From Sesamum alatum (taxonomy: Eukaryota; Streptophyta; Magnoliopsida; Lamiales; Pedaliaceae), in NCBI GenBank assembly GCA_034509735.1, contig JACGWO010000002.1:47075702-47139701 (forward strand): a stretch of DNA of 64,000 nucleotides, given 5' to 3'. The notes below the pieces were generated by a model, which was not told where the DNA came from, made no database searches, and saw only the letters and a list, made by a program, of their open reading frames with translations. The first letter of the stretch is position 1. Each line of letters opens with the position of its first letter. A program made the translations under genes and the position numbers. Positions 57,601 to 64,000 of this stretch are shown piece by piece.

Positions 57601-60260
57601 CCACATCTGGTTTGGACAGCTCATCTTCTCAGCTCCTCCTTAGAGCACTCAGACGTGAAGCACTTGAGGGGGTAAACATTTGCATGGTAGTCCACCAACC
57701 AAGGTAAAAATCAGTTGCATGTTTGAATTTAAGTAAATTATAGTAATTTTTGTAAAAGCTTTTCAATTGTAGTTGTATCCATTTGCACCTTTTATATAAA
57801 ATGTAACAATTATATCCCCAAAAACTGAAAAACCTTTAAGCTAGCCCCTTGGCATTTCTTTCATGATATATATCCTCAACAGTAACCTGTGAATAAAATA
57901 GGATTTTCCCTGTGTTTTTTCAGCTGTATTAGCATGCTTTGTTTCCGTTAGTAACGAATATGTTGGAGAGGGCAGTATTAGGTAGGTGTTAATTGGGTTT
58001 CTTTAGTAAAAACTGAATATGGAGTTCGATGTACAATGATGGTAAGCATTTCCTTCGACTATTTCTTTTTCTGTTTTGACTAACTCTGAGGTATCACTCC
58101 TTTTACAGCTATTCTTTGTTCAAGATGTTTGATGATTTGATACTTCTGGCAAAGGGAGGTCTCACTGTCTACCATGGGCGAGTGAGGGATGTCGAAGAAT
58201 ACTTTGCACGTCTCGGTATAAATGTTCCTGAGCGTATTAATCCACCAGACTATTTTATAGATGTTCTGGAGGGGATGATTAAACCCAACAGAAGCTCAGG
58301 TGTGAGTTATGAAGAACTTCCTCTCAGATGGATGCTGCATAAAGGATATCCTTTACCTCCAGACATGCAACATAATGATTCTGGGCTTGAAGGCCCTGTA
58401 ATAAATGTCGATTCAATAAACCAAGGAAATGATGCTGGTTCTGGACCTGAGCAACTATCCTTTTGTGGGGAGTTTTGGCAAAACGTAAAGGACAAACTGG
58501 AAGCACGATGTGATGTGATACAGAATAACTTCTTGAAGTCTAAAGACTTGTCGAGAAGGAGAACACCGAGCATTCTCCTTCAGTATAGGCACTTTCTTGG
58601 AAGGTAATTGCTGAATACCAAAGCATTAAGAACTATCCAGTTAACTTGTTCACAGCTTTCAGAATTGTAAATTAATTGTTTTGTAATCATATTATGAATG
58701 CTACCTTCTAGATCTTAACAATCAATATCTCGAGGATTTGTTAAATTTATCTCTGATCTTTTCTAATATCATCTCAGAATTGCCAAACAGCGCCTGAGAG
58801 AAGCCAGAATTCAAGCTATAGATTACCTTATTTTGTTGCTTGCTGGTGCCTGTTTGGGATTGATCGCCAAATCAAGCGATGAAAGTTTTGGAGCACCTGG
58901 TTATACTTACACTATTATAGCAACGTGTAAGTCATGAAAAACATTCCTCACAATGCATTTTCCAATTATTTCATGCCTCCCCTAGATGTGCTATTTCGCA
59001 TTCGATTTAAATAATCTAGTATCGTGCCAAGTTATGATGTGTTGTCTTTATGCCATTAGACTTGAAGTGCATAAAAGTATCATGAATTTCATTCTTCCAT
59101 TAATCTTATTCACTTGAAACATTTTCCCTTCTGCCTCATTCGCTCAGCTTTACTATGCAAAATTGCGGCTCTGAGAACATTTTCTCTGGATAAGTTGCAA
59201 TACCGGCGTGAACGTGCTTCTGGAATTAGCAGCCTTGCTCACTTTGTTGCCAAAGACACAGTTGACCATTTCAACACATTGATTAAGCCGCTGGTGTACC
59301 TCTCCATGTTTTATTTCTTCAGCAATCCCAGATCGTATTTCGTGGACAATTACATAGTCTTGGTCTGCCTTGTCTATTGTGTGACTGGTATAGCTTATGC
59401 ATTGGCCATCTTCCTTGAACCTGGTTCATCTCAGCTGGTAATTATGTACTCTCCACTAAGCAAAGCTATAAATATACTCCTTCGTTTCGGACTTTATTAA
59501 GGGATAATTACCAACACTAGTGTAGGTATATAAAGAAAGACCCGATTTTGGAAAATTACACTGGATTCGGGGAGTCATGTTTTACATTATAGATTCTCTC
59601 CTGAAGATTGGATGGCTGTAGAATCTGTAAATAAAACATGCCTGCGGCAAACTTCAGTATAGTTTTCCAAAATTGATAATATGCTAAACCTCAAGGAGTT
59701 TTTATATAATTTCCCCTCTATTTACTCGATAATACTTTCTCATTGTGCAGTGCTCGGTACTTCTACCTGTGGTTTTGACTCTTCTTTCCACTCAGCCTAA
59801 AGATAGTAAATTCATGAGGATGTTGACTAACTTGTGTTATCCAAGCTGGGCTTTAGAGGCATTCATCGTCTCGAATGCAAAAAGGTGTGTTGAACCTTTC
59901 GTTCTCTATGAACACTTTCAACATATGGCTATCAGTATAAACCACCTGTATTGTCTTTGGGATCATAAATTCAAAACGTCTTTAGGTCAGAAAATGACTG
60001 AAAACCATTTCACTATGTAAATTGTACTAACATCAAATCCAGGAGAGTGAATATGTGAAAACGAACGTCATTTTGAACTCTCCAATCTTGTTCCCACTTG
60101 CAGATACTACGGTGTATGGCTCATACAACGTTGCGGTGCATTACTGAGAAACAACTATAATCTCCATCACTGGGGTCTTTGCATCTCACTTCTCATGGCT
60201 GCCGGTGCAGCTTCTCGTGCTGTGGCTTTCTTCGGTATGTTAACTCTGCAAAAGAAGTGA
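51334..60260 (+). CDS. ABCG: ABCG transporter with Cys-rich ectodomain (ABCG24/ABCG28 clade)
   Basis: Fourteen exons: 51334-51590, 51690-51766, 54210-54485, 54972-55035, 55123-55269, 55449-55483, 55726-55799, 56367-57283, 57407-57703, 58109-58603, 58778-58926, 59148-59437, 59751-59884 and 60104-60260, giving 1122 aa, normal for the clade. Signal peptide ([20 protein letters not shown]), a Cys-rich extracellular region to ~residue 300, a membrane segment at ~311-325, a charged cytosolic linker, then one ABC domain: Walker A GPSGAGKT 548-555, signature ISGGQ 655-659, Walker B LLFLDEP 675-681 and H-loop VVHQPR. A C-terminal ABC2 membrane domain follows. These half-transporters dimerise; ABCG28 acts in pollen-tube growth. 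Substrate inferred only. Intron 2 (2.4 kb) is full of MITEs. Confidence 0.95.
51809..52303. mobile_element. MULE-like MITE, family B, copy 2 (ABCG intron 2)
   Basis: Ends GGATTAATTAAACCTACACC and ATGTAATTAATCC are flanked by a perfect 9-bp repeat TATATATGA (51800-51808 and 52304-52312). The left copy is the tail of an (AT)n run but includes the diagnostic GA. 495 bp against 497 bp for copy 1, with matching arms (TGTAAAATTATACTTT). Non-coding. Confidence 0.85.
53399..53673. mobile_element. MITE, family D, copy 1 (ABCG intron 2)
   Basis: Left end AGGATAATTATATTACACCT and right end complementary to it (GGGACGTAAATATAATTATT). The interior resembles the copy at 53783-54064 (TATAAACCATCATACTTTTT, GTAGTTTGTGTAAATGAACT). 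No clear duplication, so boundaries are approximate. Confidence 0.55.
53783..54064. mobile_element. MITE, family D, copy 2 (ABCG intron 2)
   Basis: Left end GGGATAATTACATTTATAGC and right end, as complement, CGGATAATTACATTTACACC, continuing into matched arms. AATAAATA occurs directly on both sides (53775-53782 and 54065-54072). About 280 bp, non-coding, ending 140 bp before exon 3. Confidence 0.7.
59501..59716. mobile_element. Short TIR element in ABCG intron 12
   Basis: Left GGGATAATTACCAACACTAG and the complement of the right end GGGGAAATTATATAAAAACT, then TTTTGGAAAA and CATGTTTTA in both arms. About 216 bp. No clean target duplication. Confidence 0.55.
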
Positions 60261-61493
60261 GTTTTGCAGTTTACTTCAGTGTATAAAGAGCATAGGCTTG
60301 CAGAATTGCTTGATAATATTATGATTCGTAGAGGTCGAAGAACGTCCTAACAAACCATACTGAGAGTAGATTAGCTGATAAGCATTGTACATATGATTCT
60401 CTTTTTAGCCAAGTTGCTTTGTTAGGATGAAATGTAGATGAAAATATATTAGTTGGCTGAGATACTGGTGGATGGATTGAATTTTTGAATTTTTGAATTT
60501 TTTTTTTAAAAAAAATTACATGTTAGTCATTAGGGTACTTTTGTAAATGAAGTAGAATCCAGGTTGGGTTGCCAAAAACAAAGTTTATGTTAATTTTTTT
60601 GTAATATATATATATATATATATATATTTAGCATTTTATAATTCAATTATTTTGTATTACTTGGTAATATTCTGATCTATGTTCGGCGCGTAACAACACC
60701 GATCATACTATATTCTGAAACTATGGATAAAAAAAGGTAAATTACATCTACCTTCCCTGAGATTTGATATAATTACAAATATCTATTCGTTATTTGAAAA
60801 ATTACAAATACCCCCCTGAGGTTTGTGACTGTTTAACAAATAACTCATTTCCATCATTTTTTATGAGTGAATTAACCAGAATGCCCTTATGCATTGAATT
60901 ATTTTTATTTAATTCTTAAAAAAAATTTGGACTACAATATGAAGGGAAAGGTTTCTTAAGTTTTTTACACAGAAGAGTAATAATGCAATTTGTCTTGGCC
61001 GATTTTTCTATAATTTTAATAAAAATTTCAAGGGCAAAATGGCAATTTCATACAATTGGTTAAAAATTATAAACTTTAGGGGGGTATTTGTAATTTTTCA
61101 AATAATGAGAGGGTATTTATAATTATGCCAAACCTCAAGGAAGATAGATGTAATTTATCCTAAAATACAAAAGAGAAAACAACAGCATTCTTCAGGCTTC
61201 CAGACTTTACCTTATAATATCTTTGGGTAAATTACATTAACACACTTGAAGTCAAGTTAAATTAAGCAAACGCTCCTTATTTTTTGCAAATTACAGCTAA
61301 GCCCGAAAGGATTGTTAGTGTAATATTTTTCAAAAGTGCTGTGTAATCTTTGCCTATGAAAAGAGAATGTACTTATAATTACAAATATTAAGAATATAGT
61401 TGTAATTTTGCAAAAACAACCAGTTGTGAATGAAATGAACCCAATGACCCAACCCGGTTAACTTCAGGGTCTTCTTCTTTTTACTTTATTTTT
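60261..61493 (+). other. 3' flank of the ABCG gene and MITE-rich spacer
   Basis: Probable 3' UTR to about 60460, a (TA)n run at 60606-60628, and the family A element listed separately. 61225-61430 starts GGGTAAATTACATTAACACA and has family A-like pieces without a placed right end. No gene. Confidence 0.45.
60736..61160. mobile_element. MULE-like MITE, family A, copy 3
   Basis: 425 bp, inverted ends GGTAAATTACATCTACCTTC and AGATGTAATTTATCC. The interior is the reverse complement of copy 1 (ATGCCCTTATGCATTGAATT against the GTGCATAAGGGAATTTTGG of copy 1), which fixes it as the same family in opposite orientation. The flanking duplication is eroded in A-rich DNA. Confidence 0.8.
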
Positions 61494-62349
61494 GGGGAAA
61501 AATATAAGGACCCTCTGTGATATATGAAATGTTCAAAAAACCACTTGTGAAAATTAAAGTATCAATTACATCCCATGTGATATAAAAACAAAGTTTAAAA
61601 AAACCCCTGAGGCGAAGTTTTGTTATCCATGCGCGTTGACTCACCTGAGCTTCTGAAAAGTGTCTTTTTTGACATTTTTTTCCCTTCTCTCTCTTAGCCT
61701 TATCTAATATATATAAATATTAAAATATTATATATAATATATATTATATTAATAAAATTTAAAATAATATATAAATATTTTTATTAATATATAAATATTA
61801 AAACAATATATAATAAATAATAAACAAACAAACAAAAAAAAAAAGCAGCAGCGGTGGCGAATCTGCCGCTGCTACAGAGAAGGCACCCCTGGGCGACGGT
61901 CACCCAGGGGCGGAAGGCGATGCGCGTCGCCCATCTCCCGAATCAGGGAGGGCGACGCTGTCGCCCTCGAGGGCATCACCCATCGCCCATCGCCCAGACC
62001 CCCGCCTCTCGCCCAGACGGGGGAAGCCGGCGCTGCCGCCCCCCTCTGTAGGGGGCGGCAAGGTTGGTGGGGAGGAGGGTAGGTGGGTGGGGAGTGGGTG
62101 TGTGTAATTATTATTTTTTTTAAATTAGTAATTTTATAAATATAAATATAATACTAAATATATTATAGGTAATTTATAGGTATATATGAAGGCATTTTAA
62201 TCATACTTTAAAAAAAATATTTAAAGGTTGACCAGAAAACAATGTGAACAATTATTCGTATCACAAGAGTTCTTTTTTTTATATTTAAATTTTTACAAGG
62301 AAATTTTTGATATTTTTCTATATCACAGGGGTCAAAATGAATTTAACCC
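61494..62349. mobile_element. MULE-like element with GC-rich core (sister of 3662-4571)
   Basis: About 856 bp. Diverged inverted arms (GACCCTCTGTGATATATGAA against the right-arm complement GACCCCTGTGATATAGAAAA). Flanks TTTATTTTT and TTCATTTTT (61485-61493, 62350-62358) match at 8 of 9. AT-rich arms enclose a core at about 61845-62095 that is strongly GC-rich, begins GCAGCAGCGG, and repeats GGGCGAC/TCGCCC and short palindromes (for example around CACCCCTGGGCGACGG). Translations of the core give Arg/Pro-rich chance peptides. No transposase. Confidence 0.72.
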
Positions 62350-62550
62350 TTCATTTTTATCCTTGATATGTGATTTTTACTTGGAATTTGAACCATGGTT
62401 GTTATTTACCCTTTTCTTTGACCCCTTTGACTGCAATCTTTCATGTCATAAGATTACTACAATAGCTCAAAGACAAAAGCCAGATCGTCTCAATGTAGGT
62501 AGAGAACAAACAAAAGAATGTGAACTTCCCACCTTTTCAGAATATGAACT

Positions 62551-63059
62551 TCAGATATCAAGATTTTTCCTCCCAGCAAGATCATCAAGAGTAAGATTTA
62601 AAGTATCAACTGATCCCTTTTTCACTTCCTCTCCACGGGCGGCCAAAAACTCCTCGACACTCCCAGGCTCTCCAAACCATCCCAATCGATCAGCAATCAG
62701 GTGCAAATTGTTGCAACCGTCACATCTAGCAACAACCACGCCTTTGTCATATGATTCGCGACACGCCGTCTTGATGGATCTCGTGTCACAAACTTTGCAT
62801 GTGAACATCATGACGAGATCGTGTCTTTCAGATACCTTCAAGCTAGAGTTTACTTGGTGCTTTATAGCGGTCGTGTCATTTTCTGAATCAGGGGTACATA
62901 CGCTTGTGCCAGGATCAGGGTTTGGGCTGCAACTTTCATGTTCCACTTGGTTCTCTGCTGCAGGAATACTGGCTTCTGCAAGCGTCTGAAATCTTCTAGT
63001 ATACTGTTCATAGCTGCGAGAGAATGAGTTTGGAGAAGGATGAAAATCCCGGCAGACTA
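62551..63059 (-). CDS. DNL-type zinc-finger protein, 3' part (Hsp70-escort/Zim17-like)
   Basis: Partial. This is the last coding exon; it begins after an acceptor (CTGCAG on the minus strand at 63065-63060) in phase and encodes VCRDFHPSPNSFSRSYEQYT, then the zf-DNL domain. The domain shows CKVC and CDGC zinc pairs, KTACRESYDKGVVVARCDGC, NNLHLIADRLGWFG, and ends RKNLDI. Family members (Zim17/Tim15/Hep1) keep organellar Hsp70 soluble and help protein import. Mitochondrial or plastid location cannot be judged because the first exon(s), with the targeting sequence and start codon, were not found up to 64000 and probably lie beyond the window. A GTG at 62946 is not the start. Confidence 0.85.
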
Positions 63060-64000
63060 CTGCAGAAATGTCAAGCAGAGATAAGTCATATTATATGTTT
63101 TCGTTTTGCATTTGAGAAAACAAAAACAGAAAACAAAGGTTTAAATTCGTGGGGCAAGTAGAATTTCATGCATTCTATTTTATTTGGAACAAAGCAAATC
63201 TCGACTTTCAGACAGTTTCCCTTTGTGTTGTGAAAACAGAAAATTTAAATTTCTTTTTAAACTGTTCCAAATTCTTTGTTCAATCCTGCCTTCCCAACTT
63301 AACGTTCCTTGCCCACAGAACCTCCAATCTTTCTTTTATTATCCAAAGAAAGAGAGAAGAGAGAAGAGAGAAAAGGAAAATCATGTCTTAATCATAAACA
63401 TATTGTAGTAGCAGGCCTGCACAGCATAAAAGTTTGTCGATGATACTGATCATATAAGTTGCACATAGTGGAGTTTAATATGAACCCAACTAATTTAGCA
63501 GCTATCGACAGAACTCAGCAGCCATAAACAGTTAGCTTCTTTAGAAATACCAATCTACAAGAGAAAACCAACACAATTTTCATAAAAAGAGAATTCAGAT
63601 TCTAGCACACATGTCAACTGAGGGTCACATTCAGCATCATTGCTTAAACCTTCCACTTTTATTCCGTGGCCAAAAACACTAAAAAAAGTCTGATGAAGTA
63701 AAACTAAAATGCGCAATTATTCAGGGAAGTCTAGTTAGTTTAAGCCTGAGACGAACAAACAGGCTTCCTTCTGTAAAGCATCTTCATCATTCAGAATTTT
63801 TAATGTGACAGTAAATAGTTCTTTTTTCCCGATAAAACTAAATTATACAAAATTTGAATTTATGAAAGAAAACGTAGCTGATCAGAGGGTAAGAGAGAGC
63901 AACGAAATTTGTTCAAGCAAGGTGTATGCATGCGCATAAATCAGATACAGACCATATAATTTTGTTGTTGTTGTAAAGAGTTAAGAATGATCTCAGCCCA
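63060..64000 (-). other. Intron and 5' region of the zf-DNL gene
   Basis: Probably intron 1 of the gene on the minus strand, perhaps with its leader. I could not identify a convincing upstream exon here; no frame gives a targeting peptide with a good donor. No other gene is seen. Confidence 0.4.

Noticed and set aside
61854..62051. Arg/Pro-rich 65-codon frame in the GC-rich core
   Set aside because: A composition effect of the GC-rich transposon core; no domain and both strands are open.
62228..62989. 253-codon plus-strand open frame
   Set aside because: It is antisense to the zf-DNL exon and runs through a transposon end; no family resemblance.

Overview
The window is nuclear DNA of a flowering plant, most likely a eudicot. 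It is AT-rich, its genes are split by many short GT-AG introns, and every recognisable protein has a typical angiosperm family. An asterid such as a Lamiales species is only a guess. Nothing here is prokaryotic or viral.

Layout, left to right: an AVT1-type vacuolar amino acid transporter (+, 5878-11035); a chloroplast WCRKC thioredoxin-like gene (+, 12965-16336); a Pumilio/PUF RNA-binding protein (+, 20605-28276); two intronless CNL disease-resistance genes in tandem (-, 30010-32802 and 34359-37199); an OTU-family deubiquitinase (-, 40019-43652); a P-type PPR protein (+, 46859-49455); a full ABCG transporter with a Cys-rich ectodomain (+, 51334-60260); and the 3' part of a zf-DNL (Hsp70-escort type) gene (-, 62551-63059) whose 5' exon was not found. 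Exon chains were built by hand. For the six complete multi-exon genes the summed exon lengths are exact multiples of three (557, 193, 986, 338, 494 and 1123 codons including stop), which supports the junctions. The genes have unrelated jobs, as expected for a plant chromosome. Only the two NLRs form a functional cluster.

The space between genes, and several introns, are packed with non-autonomous terminal-inverted-repeat elements. Many start GG and end CC, and several have perfect or near-perfect 9-bp target duplications, pointing to Mutator-like (MULE) MITEs. Two are fold-back elements with an unusual GC-rich core. One MITE is nested in another between the NLRs. A 4-unit tandem array of about 215 bp (37739-38860) is split by an organelle-like GC-rich insert.

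Points most worth a second look: a textbook U12-type AT-AC intron in the AVT1 gene; a 59-bp duplication that copies a 5' splice site in the thioredoxin-like gene; an apparent 1-nt frameshift at the C-terminus of the first NLR; an MHN in place of MHD in the second NLR; and the GC-cored fold-back element family.
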